Positions 35,268-43,492 of a stretch of 64,000 nt of DNA are shown piece by piece. The stretch covers positions 2,046,001 through 2,110,000 of the forward strand of contig OZ001190.1 in the NCBI GenBank assembly GCA_963921355.3, read 5' to 3'. A program made the translations under genes and the position numbers. The notes under the pieces are model-generated. The model was given only the letters and a program-made list of their open reading frames with translations. It ran no database searches and was not told the origin of the DNA. Numbering within the stretch: position 1 is the stretch's first letter; each line of letters starts with the position of its first letter. This stretch comes from CAWUEZ02 sp963921355 (GTDB lineage Bacteria; Pseudomonadota; Alphaproteobacteria; Thalassobaculales; Thalassobaculaceae).

Positions 35268-36305
35268 GTGGCGATCAACCCGTCGATCGAGGTCGGCCCG
35301 CGGGAACCTATGCAGGTCGGGACCCCGGAGTTCTATCAGGCTTTGGCCACGCTGGAGCGCGGACGTGAGGCGTTTCCGGCGAGATTGAGCGTCCGGCGGA
35401 TGTTGGGGAAGGCCTATCTGGCCTGTGGGCAGGTCGATGACGCCGAGGCCGAACTACGCGCGGCTGCGGCGCTGCCGGATGCCGACGCCGAGACGATCCG
35501 GCAGCTGGCCACCATCCTACGGCGACAAGGCAAACCAGACGAAGGACTGCGGGCTCTCGCCACCGCCGGCAAATGCGCTGCCGCTCGGTCCAATATCCTG
35601 CTCGCCTGCATGCCCAAGAGCGGGTCGAGTTGGCTGCGAACCATGCTCACCGGTTTCGAGGGGCTGGAGGGCGAGCATATGGGGCCGCCGAACTCGAGCC
35701 GCAGCGCCGGTCGGGAACAGGAGCTCGACTTCTCCTATCTGCAGCGCCCACGCGAACATTGGTTCGTCGCCCAGCACCATGTCCGGGCGACGGTCTCCAC
35801 CGAGCAGGCGGTGGACACCTGCAAGATCCTGCCGGTGGTTCTGGTCCGGAACTTCCTCGACAACCTTGTCAGCGCGAAGGACCACTTCAACAATCCGAAC
35901 TGGCCGCTGACGTCGTCACAGTTCACCATCGACGAGCGGTTCCGAGACTGGGACGAGACCCGGCTGCTGGAGTTCCTGGTCGACTACTATGCTCCGTGGC
36001 TCGTCAATTTCGTGGTCTCTTGGCGGTTCTCGCGGCTCGATTCGGTGTGGATCAGCTACGAGACGCTGGTCGCCGACCCGGAAGCGGTGCTGTCGGTAGT
36101 GCTGGCACAGGCTGGTGTCGAGGCACCGCAGAACTCGGTCCAGGAGGGGGTTGAGCGGATCCGGCGTGAGGATGGAAGTCGAACGCTTCTCAACGTCGGC
36201 CGGACAGGTCGTGGCGCCCAGCTTCCCGACGCAATTCAGGACCGCGTAAGGAGTCTCTGTCGCTACTACCCTGACATCCCGTTCAACGCGATCGGCCTGC
36301 TGTAG
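35268..36305 (+). CDS. sulfotransferase domain protein with TPR-like N-terminus
   Basis: Predicted 345-residue protein. A short helical repeat region (about residues 15-100; REAFPARLSVRRMLGKAYLACGQ and similar) resembles TPR units. The sulfotransferase part starts with the PAPS 5'-phosphosulfate loop MPKSGSSWLRTML (about residues 113-125) and has a LVRNFLDNLVSAKDHF block matching the 3'-phosphate site. It would transfer sulfate from PAPS to a sugar or lipid. GTG 35268 has CGGAG upstream; ATG 35310 is possible. It lies among FkbM and glycosyltransferase genes. Confidence 0.8.
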   Translation: MAINPSIEVGPREPMQVGTPEFYQALATLERGREAFPARLSVRRMLGKAYLACGQVDDAEAELRAAAALPDADAETIRQLATILRRQGKPDEGLRALATAGKCAAARSNILLACMPKSGSSWLRTMLTGFEGLEGEHMGPPNSSRSAGREQELDFSYLQRPREHWFVAQHHVRATVSTEQAVDTCKILPVVLVRNFLDNLVSAKDHFNNPNWPLTSSQFTIDERFRDWDETRLLEFLVDYYAPWLVNFVVSWRFSRLDSVWISYETLVADPEAVLSVVLAQAGVEAPQNSVQEGVERIRREDGSRTLLNVGRTGRGAQLPDAIQDRVRSLCRYYPDIPFNAIGLL

Positions 36306-36639
36306 GCGGATCCGCCGCCTGTACCCTGGCGCGCGTTCCCAGCCTCCTGGCGCCAACTTGGCCTCAAGACCCGCAGCCCCTACGATCTGATCCGGGCGGT
36401 CGGCCGTTTCCCGACACCGTTTATCCCGATGACTGGTACGATCGGTGGTCTATGCGGATCGTTGGGCTAGGCTGGATTCCCTGGCTGAAAGGACTGGCAG
36501 GGTGTGACGGCGGTATCGAAGTCTCCCAATCTGTCGAAAGTGAGCGGCGCCGGGCAAGCGGCGCTCCGTCGGTCCAATGCGCGCGCAGCTCCTGTGCGCC
36601 CCGCATTCTCGGCCGACCCATGGCGGGACATCCTGAGCC
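36306..36639. other. 334-base gap holding a dihydropyrimidinase gene remnant
   Basis: Between the sulfotransferase and glycosyltransferase genes. Apart from the remnant at 36345-36453 nothing is convincing. A 48-codon GTG frame at 36504-36650 overlaps the next gene's start and has no ribosome site. No promoter or insertion-sequence end was recognised. Confidence 0.5.
36345..36453 (+). pseudogene. remnant of a dihydropyrimidinase C-terminus
   Basis: One frame reads SPYDLIRAVGRFPTPFIPMT then GTIGGL, which matches the C-terminal end of the intact hydA at 33954 (GPYDHIRPTGRFPTPFNPIT then GAIED) at most positions. The similarity starts around the Trp-Arg pair just after 36345 and stops at the former stop codon, which is lost. 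The rest of the gene is absent. It is a leftover of a second copy. Confidence 0.7.
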
Positions 36640-38148
36640 ATGACGGGTGACGCGTTGGTGCTTTCGAACGACAGCGATCTGAAGCGCCTGATCATCGAAC
36701 ACCTGGGAGATGATCGGTTGATCGCACGTCTGGTGCTGCTGCGGTTGCGACAGTCCGGCGGCGCCTGGCCCGGGGATGCGGCGTTTCTGCGTTTCGCCTT
36801 CCGCCTGGCACCATTTCTGTCGTTCTTCGAGTACCTCGTGGTCTACGCCGTCCTTTCACGGGGGCGTGCCCTGCGCGCCGATTGCATCGGGACAATCGGC
36901 TTGATCGAGACGCTGAGACCAGCACTTGAGCCCTGGATCCGGCAGACCTTCGGTGGCGGCGACCTCGGCATGCCCCCGGTACGCGACATCCAGGGAACGG
37001 CGTTGATCTCGCGCGTTCTCGACAGCGCGGAGGGCCACCTGCTTGCGGTTGGGGCCGCAGGTGAGGCGCGCAACATTTCCGAGATCCGCAGCCGGATCGA
37101 CGAGGTCTTCCAGAAGGCAGAGAAGACCTGGATTCTGTCGTCGACATTCGTCAGTCATATCGGACATGTCGTCTTCGGTGCGGCGCTGATCGAGATGTCG
37201 AGGGCCGGGTCGCTGACCGACCAACCGGTGCGTGTCGTCACTGGCACAACGCACAACGCTTTCCTTATGAGCCTGTTGGCGCCGGGTCTGATCGATACCG
37301 TTCCGGACGGTGTCGCCTATGCCGAGTTCCAAAGCGTTCGCAAGCGTTTCGCCCGGTCCGACGACCGGCGTGTCCCCGTGGTTTCCCTCGTGTCGGAAGC
37401 CGCAGGCCGGTGGTCTGAGCGGGCGCCGTTCCTGACCCTGCCGGATGGTGTGCGGGCCAGAGGCGAGAGCGTTCTCGAGGCCGTGGGCATCGGGCCCGAC
37501 CGGCCGGTGGTGACCCTGCATGTTCGCGAGGCCGGCTACAACGCCGCCATCGCCCGGGACATGGAACTTCGGGACGCTGACATCGCGACCTATCGGGACG
37601 CCATCGAGTTTCTGACGGGGAGGGGGATTGCGGTTGTGCGCCTCGGTGATTCCACGATGGCCCGCCTGGAGAGTATGGAGGGTGTCTTCGACTACCCGTT
37701 CTCCGAAGCCAAGTCTGACTGGATGGACATTTATCTGGCCGCGCGGTGCCGGTTCCATATCGGCACGGCATCCGGCATGTCTTACGTCCCTCTGCTGTTC
37801 GGGCGGCCGGTGCTGTTCACCAACTGGGTGACCCTCATGCATCTGATTTCGGCGCCTAACGTCGTCACCCTGACGAAGGCGCTGGTCGGCGAATTCGGGC
37901 AGTCACTGCCCCTGACCGAACGTGTGCGGAAACATGCCCACATCACCGAGCGGTCGGACGCGCTGCTGGACGGTGTATCGGTGCGCAACAACACGCCGGC
38001 CGAGATCCTTGAGGCCGTCCGGCTTGTGGAAGCGTCCATCGACGATCAGACCGGAAAGCCGATCTTCCCCGCCGGAAGCTTCGTGCCGCACGCGGTCTTC
38101 GAGGATCTGGAGATCGGCGGCCAGCCTCAGGTGCTTGCGGCCAGTTGA
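36640..38148 (+). CDS. TIGR04372-type glycosyltransferase
   Basis: Predicted 502-residue protein. The C-terminal half has the pattern of the TIGR04372 putative glycosyltransferase family: VVTLHVREAGYNA (about residues 288-300), IATYRDAIEFLTGRGIAVVRLGDSTM (two blocks about 315-340), SDWMDIYLAARCRFHIGTASGM (about 361-382) and FGRPVLFTNW. The N-terminal half is helical and less typical. The upstream frame is closed by a stop directly before the ATG. It probably adds a sugar to a surface or protein glycan with the neighbouring FkbM and sulfotransferase proteins. Confidence 0.8.
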   Translation: MTGDALVLSNDSDLKRLIIEHLGDDRLIARLVLLRLRQSGGAWPGDAAFLRFAFRLAPFLSFFEYLVVYAVLSRGRALRADCIGTIGLIETLRPALEPWIRQTFGGGDLGMPPVRDIQGTALISRVLDSAEGHLLAVGAAGEARNISEIRSRIDEVFQKAEKTWILSSTFVSHIGHVVFGAALIEMSRAGSLTDQPVRVVTGTTHNAFLMSLLAPGLIDTVPDGVAYAEFQSVRKRFARSDDRRVPVVSLVSEAAGRWSERAPFLTLPDGVRARGESVLEAVGIGPDRPVVTLHVREAGYNAAIARDMELRDADIATYRDAIEFLTGRGIAVVRLGDSTMARLESMEGVFDYPFSEAKSDWMDIYLAARCRFHIGTASGMSYVPLLFGRPVLFTNWVTLMHLISAPNVVTLTKALVGEFGQSLPLTERVRKHAHITERSDALLDGVSVRNNTPAEILEAVRLVEASIDDQTGKPIFPAGSFVPHAVFEDLEIGGQPQVLAAS

Positions 38149-38161
38149 CCGCCACCGGCGC

Positions 38162-39169
38162 CTATTTCGGCGTGAAGACCAGCTTCGGATTGGGGTCGCG
38201 CGGATCCGGCTCGACGTCGGCCATGCCGGTGATCGGGCGCAGGCCCGCGTCGGTCAGCTGATGCCACTGCCAGCGGTCGGCGGCGAAGAACCGGGTCAGA
38301 TCATCGCCTGAGCGGTTGTAAATGCCGACGAGATGGGGATGGAACTCGACCACGAACGTGGTGCGCGCTTGCTCGATCAGGTCGGTGGCGCCCATCAGCA
38401 CGTCGATCTCGTGGCCTTCAACGTCGACCTTGATCAGGGTCGGGACCAGTCGGTCGCGGGCGAACAGGGAGTCGAGGGTGATCAGGGGGACGAAGTCGTC
38501 GATGACCGAACTGGGCTCATCCTGGATGAACCGGGTCAACTGGCCTTCGAGATAGAAACCCGGCTGGCCGCTGGTCCGCGAGATCATGCAGAGTCCGGGG
38601 GCACTCGATGCCCCGACATGCATGGCGCGCATCAGCTCGAACGCGTTGATCGAGGCAACCTGTTCGATCAACGGGATCAGGTCGCGCTGAACCTCGATCG
38701 CGAAGACGGCGGCGCCGGTGGTCGCCGCGAACGCGCCGACATAGCCGACATGGGCGCCGATATCGACGAACACGTCGCCCGGCCCCAGGCGCACGACGAC
38801 GAAGTCGACCAGCGCCTTCTCGTAGTAGGGGGTGTACTCATCCGCCATCTTCTTGAACGCCACGGCGTTCGGGTCGCCGAGCGGGAACTGGACCGGCACT
38901 CCGTTCGGCGATCGAATCGTCCAGGTCTCGACATTGCCGTATCTCGCCATGCGGCCCTTGATGTGTCGAACCGCCTCGGTGACGCGCCAGAGCAGGTATT
39001 GCGGATCCACCGTGCCGGGTAGTGTGGCGCTGCGCTTGATGGTTCCCGGCAGTGTGGCGAGTTCCTTGAACGTCGACGGCGGCCAGCTGGCACCCATCAG
39101 GGCGAGCGGATCGGCGGGATCGGTGACCGCTTTGCGTTTGGCGTCCGCTCTGGATCTGAAATCGAACAT
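38162..39169 (-). CDS. FkbM family methyltransferase
   Basis: Predicted 335-residue SAM-dependent methyltransferase. The SAM motif VFVDIGAHVGYVGAFAATTG (about residues 146-165), the FAIEVQRDLIPLIEQVASIN block and KVDVEGHEIDVLMGA (about 252-266) define the family. It is the closest relative of the broken gene at 31271-32284, including the shared start of the helical extension and the DPNPKLVF end. ATG 39169 is preferred; a TTG at 39202 is also open. It is divergent from the N-carbamoyl-D-amino-acid hydrolase gene, as the broken copy is from hydA. Confidence 0.87.
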   Translation of the reverse strand: MFDFRSRADAKRKAVTDPADPLALMGASWPPSTFKELATLPGTIKRSATLPGTVDPQYLLWRVTEAVRHIKGRMARYGNVETWTIRSPNGVPVQFPLGDPNAVAFKKMADEYTPYYEKALVDFVVVRLGPGDVFVDIGAHVGYVGAFAATTGAAVFAIEVQRDLIPLIEQVASINAFELMRAMHVGASSAPGLCMISRTSGQPGFYLEGQLTRFIQDEPSSVIDDFVPLITLDSLFARDRLVPTLIKVDVEGHEIDVLMGATDLIEQARTTFVVEFHPHLVGIYNRSGDDLTRFFAADRWQWHQLTDAGLRPITGMADVEPDPRDPNPKLVFTPK

Positions 39170-39342
39170 GCGCTGGTCTCTCAAGAGTCTCGAGGTCTCC
39201 AATGTACCAGCGCGGTGCGGGCTCGGCGAACCGCAATCCCCGGCCGACGACGGCTTTATTCCGCGATGGCCGGTCGCTATACGATAGGGAGCAGTCGCTG
39301 TTCCAAGCAGCGCCGACAGGGGATCACAGTCAGGAGCCGGTC

Positions 39343-40290
39343 ATGACCCGCATCGTAAACATCGGAGCGGCCCAGATGGGCCCGATCGCACCCGAGGAAA
39401 GCCGGGTCAGCGCGGTCAACCGGATGATCGAGTTGCTGAAACAGGCCAAGGACCGCGGGGTCAATCTCGTTGTGTTCCCCGAACTGGCCCTGACCACGTT
39501 CTTTCCGCGCTACTACGAGGAAGACATCTCGCGGATGGACCCGCACTACGAACGCGGGGAGATGCCGACACCGGAATGCCGGCCGTTGTTCGACAAGGCC
39601 AAGGAGTTCGGCATCGGCTTCTATCTCGGCTACGCGGAACTGACCGAGGACGGCCATCGCTACAACACGTCGATCCTGGTCGACGACACCGGCAAGATCG
39701 CCGGCAAGTACCGCAAGGTTCATCTGCCCGGTCATGCCGAGTACGAGGGCCATCGTCCCTGGCAGCATCTGGAGAAGCGCTACTTCGAGCCCGGCGACCT
39801 GGGCTTCCCGGTGTGGCGGACGATGGGCGGCATCATGGGGATGGCGATCTGCAACGACCGGCGTTGGCCGGAGACCTACCGGGTCATGTCACTGAAGGGG
39901 GCCGAGGTCATCATGCTCGGCTACAACACACCGGACGTGAACACCTCGGCCTTCGAGCCGAACCATCTGCGGATGTTCCACAACCACCTGGTCATGCAGG
40001 CCAGCGCCTACCAGAACTCGTGCTTCGTCATCGGCACCGCCAAGGCGGGGGTCGAGGACGGCTGTATGCTGATCGGTGGATCCTGCATCATCCAGCCGTC
40101 CGGCGAGCTCGTGGCGCTCGCGTCATCGGTGGACGACGAACTGATCACCTATGCCTGCGACCTGGACCTCGCAAAAATGGGCAAGGAGACCGTCTTCAAC
40201 TTCGGTCGCCACCGCCGGATTGAACACTACGGCATCATCACCGAGCAGACCGGCGTGGTCGAACCGCCCCTGGACGAGGCGGCCGAGTAG
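39343..40290 (+). CDS. N-carbamoyl-D-amino-acid hydrolase
   Basis: Predicted 315-residue nitrilase-superfamily amidase that turns N-carbamoyl-D-amino acids into D-amino acids, CO2 and ammonia. The catalytic triad is Glu47 (VVFPELALTT), Lys125 (KYRKVHLPG) and Cys170 (MAICNDRRWPE). Long stretches such as HLEKRYFEPGDLGFPV and NDRRWPET match the Agrobacterium enzyme as I recall it. CAGGAG precedes the ATG. It fits with the D-hydantoinase-type gene at 32494; plain beta-ureidopropionase is less likely. Confidence 0.92.
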   Translation: MTRIVNIGAAQMGPIAPEESRVSAVNRMIELLKQAKDRGVNLVVFPELALTTFFPRYYEEDISRMDPHYERGEMPTPECRPLFDKAKEFGIGFYLGYAELTEDGHRYNTSILVDDTGKIAGKYRKVHLPGHAEYEGHRPWQHLEKRYFEPGDLGFPVWRTMGGIMGMAICNDRRWPETYRVMSLKGAEVIMLGYNTPDVNTSAFEPNHLRMFHNHLVMQASAYQNSCFVIGTAKAGVEDGCMLIGGSCIIQPSGELVALASSVDDELITYACDLDLAKMGKETVFNFGRHRRIEHYGIITEQTGVVEPPLDEAAE

Positions 40291-40312
40291 GGCGACTGGC
40301 GCGACGGGGCGG

Positions 40313-41587
40313 CTAGAGCCCGGCGACCGCCTCGGCGGTCGCCTTGAGCGGCCGCCGGGCGGTCAGCAGCAGACGCGCCTCGTCGCCGCGGCCCAGCTTC
40401 AGGAGCGCGCCGGCCAGCGCGAACTCGATCAGGTCGCGCTGGGCCCGGCTGCCGCCGATCCGTTCGTGGTGCGCTATGGCCGTGGTCAGGTCGGCGATCG
40501 CGGGCTCCCAGGCGCCCGATGCCAGCGCGCCGAAGGCGCCGGCCAGCCGGCGGACCAGATCGCCGGCCGGCCCCCTGGCATCCGCGATGATCCGATCGAG
40601 CGCGGTGCGGTCGCCGGCCATGGCATGGGCAAGGGCCGCGTGGACGTCGGCGAAGGCGATGCCGGGCCTGGCGAAGGCGCGTGTGGCGTAGGAGCTCACG
40701 GTACTCCAGTGTTCCGCAGGAACCTCGATTCCGGAAAGCTGGGCGCGATAGAGCAAGGCCGCTGAATCGGTGAGGGCGTTGAGCGGTGGGCCCCAGGCGG
40801 CTCCCGGAGCAATATCCGCCTCATAGACCCGCCACATGGTTTCGATATCACCCCGCTCCATCGCCCAGAGCGCGACATGCCAGGAGATGTGGCAATGGAG
40901 CTGACCGGACCTGTCATAGCCGGATCGCCACTCGTCGATATAGCGGTAGCCGGCCTCGGTTTCGCCGGCCTCGTAGTAGACATGGGCCCGGATGTGGGCG
41001 GCATGCGCGTTATCGGGGTTGAGGGCGAGTGACCGTTCGATGGTGTCCGTCGCCGGCCCGGTCTGCCCCGCCTCGACTTGGGCGAAGGCGTGCTGGCACA
41101 GGAACCACCAGTCCTCGCCGTAGTGGGGCGCCAGCGCGGACGTGAAGGCCAACTGCTCGGCCTCGCGTCCAGGCTGGCCGCTGAAACCGATCAGGCCGAA
41201 CACGCCGGTGCAGGTCTGGGCCACCATGGCGTCTCGCGGATGGTCCAGGACATGGGCCCGGATCGCTTTGTAGGCCGCCGGCCCGTTGCCGTCGATCAGC
41301 AAGCCGAGCGCCTCGATGTGGGCCGCCTCACGGGCGCTGGTGGTGTCGGCGAGGCTGCGAGCCCGGGCCATCGGCGTCGCCGCATCGCCGCCCGTTCCCA
41401 TGGCCTGCCGGGTCCGGGCGAGGGCCGTGTGGGCCAGCGCGAAGTCCGGATCCGCCGCCACCGCGGTCTCGAATGCCTCTTCCACCGACGCCTGGGCCGC
41501 CAGGAAGCGATCGACGCCGTCGACGTAAGCGTCGCGGGCGATGGTAGAGGTGGTGGTCAGGGTATTGCCGTAGCGGTCCTGGAGCAT
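40313..41587 (-). CDS. tetratricopeptide repeat protein
   Basis: Predicted 424-residue soluble helical protein. Helix pairs with TPR-like spacing run through most of it, for example FETAVAADPDFALAHTALARTRQ (about residues 40-62), IERSLALNPDNAHAAHIRAHVYYEAGE and a C-terminal LIEFALAGALLKLGRGDEARLLL. The DRYGN-TTTS-ARDAYVDGVDRFLAA start is typical of a TPR family found in alphaproteobacteria. ATG 41587 is preferred over the more upstream start because it begins at this conserved end and leaves room for a promoter. Function unknown. Confidence 0.8.
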   Translation of the reverse strand: MLQDRYGNTLTTTSTIARDAYVDGVDRFLAAQASVEEAFETAVAADPDFALAHTALARTRQAMGTGGDAATPMARARSLADTTSAREAAHIEALGLLIDGNGPAAYKAIRAHVLDHPRDAMVAQTCTGVFGLIGFSGQPGREAEQLAFTSALAPHYGEDWWFLCQHAFAQVEAGQTGPATDTIERSLALNPDNAHAAHIRAHVYYEAGETEAGYRYIDEWRSGYDRSGQLHCHISWHVALWAMERGDIETMWRVYEADIAPGAAWGPPLNALTDSAALLYRAQLSGIEVPAEHWSTVSSYATRAFARPGIAFADVHAALAHAMAGDRTALDRIIADARGPAGDLVRRLAGAFGALASGAWEPAIADLTTAIAHHERIGGSRAQRDLIEFALAGALLKLGRGDEARLLLTARRPLKATAEAVAGL

Positions 41588-41673
41588 GAGCCGGTCCTGA
41601 AGGAGTGTCTGTGCGGTCGCGGTCGCGGGTGTAATGTTCGCCACATGACGCGGCGAATTCAAACCCCAAACCC

Positions 41674-42414
41674 ATGCCGGTGAAGCGTCGGCTCGACCAG
41701 TTGTTGGTGGACCGGGGGCTGGTGGAAAGCCGGTCCCGGGCCCAGGCGCTCGTCATGGCCGGCAAGGTCTATTCCGGAGAGCGCAAGCTGGAGAAGGCCG
41801 GGCAGCAGATGGCAGAAGACGTGGTCCTGGAGGTACGCGGGCAGGATCACCCGTGGGTATCCCGGGGCGGCCTGAAGCTGGCGCACGGGCTTGAGGCGTT
41901 TGCGGTCGATCCGGCCGGTGCGGTGGCGATCGATGTCGGTGCGTCGACCGGCGGTTTCACCGACGTGCTGCTGCAGAACGGCGCCCGACGGGTCTACGCC
42001 GTGGATGTCGGACATGGTCAGCTTGCCTGGAAGCTGCGGTCAGACGACCGGGTGGTCGTTCTCGAGAAGACGAACGCCCGCCACCTCACACGCGGGCACG
42101 TGCCCGAACCGGTGGATCTCGTCGTCTGCGATGCGAGCTTCATCTCGTTGAAGACGGTGCTGCCGGCAGCCCTGGGCATGGTAACGCCGGGCGGACGCCT
42201 GGTCGCGCTGATCAAGCCGCAGTTCGAGGCCGGTCGCGACCAGGTGGGCAAGGGCGGCGTGGTGCGTGACCCGGCGGTGCACGCGTCGGTCTGCGATGCC
42301 ATCCGCGCCTGGCTCGACGGGCAGGAGGGATGGCGTGTCGACGGTGTCGCGGAATCACCGATCACCGGGCCGGAAGGGAATGTGGAGTTCCTGATCGCCG
42401 CCTCGCGGGTATGA
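41674..42414 (+). CDS. tlyA: TlyA family rRNA (cytidine-2'-O)-methyltransferase / hemolysin-like
   Basis: Predicted 246-residue protein. An S4 RNA-binding domain (residues 3-65: KRRLDQLLVDRGLVESRSRA..) is followed by an FtsJ-type methyltransferase domain with AIDVGASTGGFTDVLLQNGA (about residues 87-106), VDLVVCDASFISLK and LIKPQFEAGRDQVGKGGVVRD. In actinobacteria TlyA 2'-O-methylates rRNA. In alphaproteobacteria the gene often lies near dxs; that neighbour is not seen here. ATG is divergent from the TPR gene. Confidence 0.92.
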   Translation: MPVKRRLDQLLVDRGLVESRSRAQALVMAGKVYSGERKLEKAGQQMAEDVVLEVRGQDHPWVSRGGLKLAHGLEAFAVDPAGAVAIDVGASTGGFTDVLLQNGARRVYAVDVGHGQLAWKLRSDDRVVVLEKTNARHLTRGHVPEPVDLVVCDASFISLKTVLPAALGMVTPGGRLVALIKPQFEAGRDQVGKGGVVRDPAVHASVCDAIRAWLDGQEGWRVDGVAESPITGPEGNVEFLIAASRV

Positions 42415-42462
42415 TAGGCTGATGGTTGAGGCGATCGGACCGGCTACCTCGGGAGCCTGGGG

Positions 42463-43434
42463 ATGAGCACATCGGACGGACTTCCGCCGACCACCGCGCT
42501 CGGCACGATCGCAGGGCCGAGTGCACCGCCGCTCGGCCTGCCGAAACCGGACGCCGTCGGATCCTCGGGGTCGGCCCCGCTGGCACGTCTCAATGAGATG
42601 GTGGTGGCAGCACTCGGCGCGCGTCAGCGCGACTGGCTGCGGGGCCTGCAGACCGATCCGCCCCGACCCGTCGGAGACGGGGGCCTTGAGGATCGGGTCG
42701 CCGAGCGGGTCGACCACATCGAATTGCGTCGACAGCTCAACATCGAGGCGGTTCTGCAGCGCGCCGTCCGGATCCTGCCGGACACCTTGGACGAAGGGAC
42801 ACCGGATGCCGACTGGGCGGCCCGGTTCTTCACCCGGGCCGCCGACACCGCCGATGCCGAGCTGGCGCGGCTATGGGCGCGGTTCCTGGTGATGGAGGTT
42901 CGCCGACCCGGTGCGGTTGCGGCCATCGCCCTCGACCGTCTGCCCGGACTCTCCAAAGCGGCACTCGCCATCTTTCGCAGGTTTGCCGCCTTTGCGATCA
43001 ACACCTTTGTCGTGCGGGTCGGCCAATCCTTTTTCGACGACAAGGACGTGACATCGGATGACATCCTGCAGATGGAGGAATACGGCCTGGTCCGCACGAA
43101 CCGTGATCTCAACCGGGTCTTCCAGAGCCAGAAGGACGACAGGTTCGCCACCAATCTGCTGTATGCGGATAAGGCGCTCAGGATCACCCACGAGGATCCG
43201 GACAAACAGTTGACGCTGGCCTGCTACCGATTGACCGAGTTCGGAACCGTTCTGTGTCGGGCCCTGCTCGAAGAGGGTGAGCTGCGCTCGGACACCGACT
43301 ACATCGTCGAGGTCGTCCGGATGCTGCAGCGCCAGGGCTTTCAGACCGCCCAGGCCGACATTCTGGAGCGTACCGACGAGCAGATCGTCGCCCGCCACAC
43401 GCCGTTCTGCGATATCGTCGCCCTGCGCCGCTAG
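42463..43434 (+). CDS. DUF2806-like protein
   Basis: Predicted 323-residue soluble protein. A flexible N-terminus (about residues 1-45, Pro/Gly/Ser-rich) precedes a helical core. The stretch RRQLNIEAVLQRAVRILPD, DADWAARFFTRAADTADAELARLWARFL and GLSKAALAIFRRFAAFAI resembles DUF2806 / TIGR03899 proteins, which have been noted in phage-defence and stress contexts but lack a known function. It starts with ATG 48 bases after tlyA. Its TAG stop is the start of a palindromic repeat. Family call is from memory of the pattern only. Confidence 0.6.
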   Translation: MSTSDGLPPTTALGTIAGPSAPPLGLPKPDAVGSSGSAPLARLNEMVVAALGARQRDWLRGLQTDPPRPVGDGGLEDRVAERVDHIELRRQLNIEAVLQRAVRILPDTLDEGTPDADWAARFFTRAADTADAELARLWARFLVMEVRRPGAVAAIALDRLPGLSKAALAIFRRFAAFAINTFVVRVGQSFFDDKDVTSDDILQMEEYGLVRTNRDLNRVFQSQKDDRFATNLLYADKALRITHEDPDKQLTLACYRLTEFGTVLCRALLEEGELRSDTDYIVEVVRMLQRQGFQTAQADILERTDEQIVARHTPFCDIVALRR

Positions 43435-43492
43435 ATCGGATCAGATCCGACGGACCCGCTGCGGTTTCGTCACAGCATGTGACGCCGATCTA
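43432..43492. repeat. TAGATCGG palindromic element supplying two stop codons
   Basis: Bounded by TAGATCGG (43432-43439) and CCGATCTA (43485-43492). Inside are the palindrome TCGGATCAGATCCGA (43436-43450) and the stem CGTCACA/TGTGACG (43468-43474 / 43478-43484). The left TAG is the stop of the plus-strand gene and the right CTA is the stop (TAG) of the minus-strand gene. It fills the whole gap between two convergent genes. Ends match unit B of the mosaic at 14095-14157. Confidence 0.75.

Noticed and set aside
36504..36650. A 48-codon GTG frame before the glycosyltransferase gene
   Set aside because: No ribosome site, no recognisable sequence, and it overlaps the start of the next gene by 11 bases. 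Open frames of this length are common at this GC content.
27276..40290. A mobile element carrying the glycan genes
   Set aside because: No transposase, integrase, terminal inverted repeats or direct repeats were found around the block. Duplication within the locus explains the remnant without a mobile element.
40313..40320. A TAGAGC element end at the stop of the TPR gene
   Set aside because: TAGAGC occurs here on the plus strand over a minus-strand CTA stop, but no partner arm or core similarity to the other elements was found.
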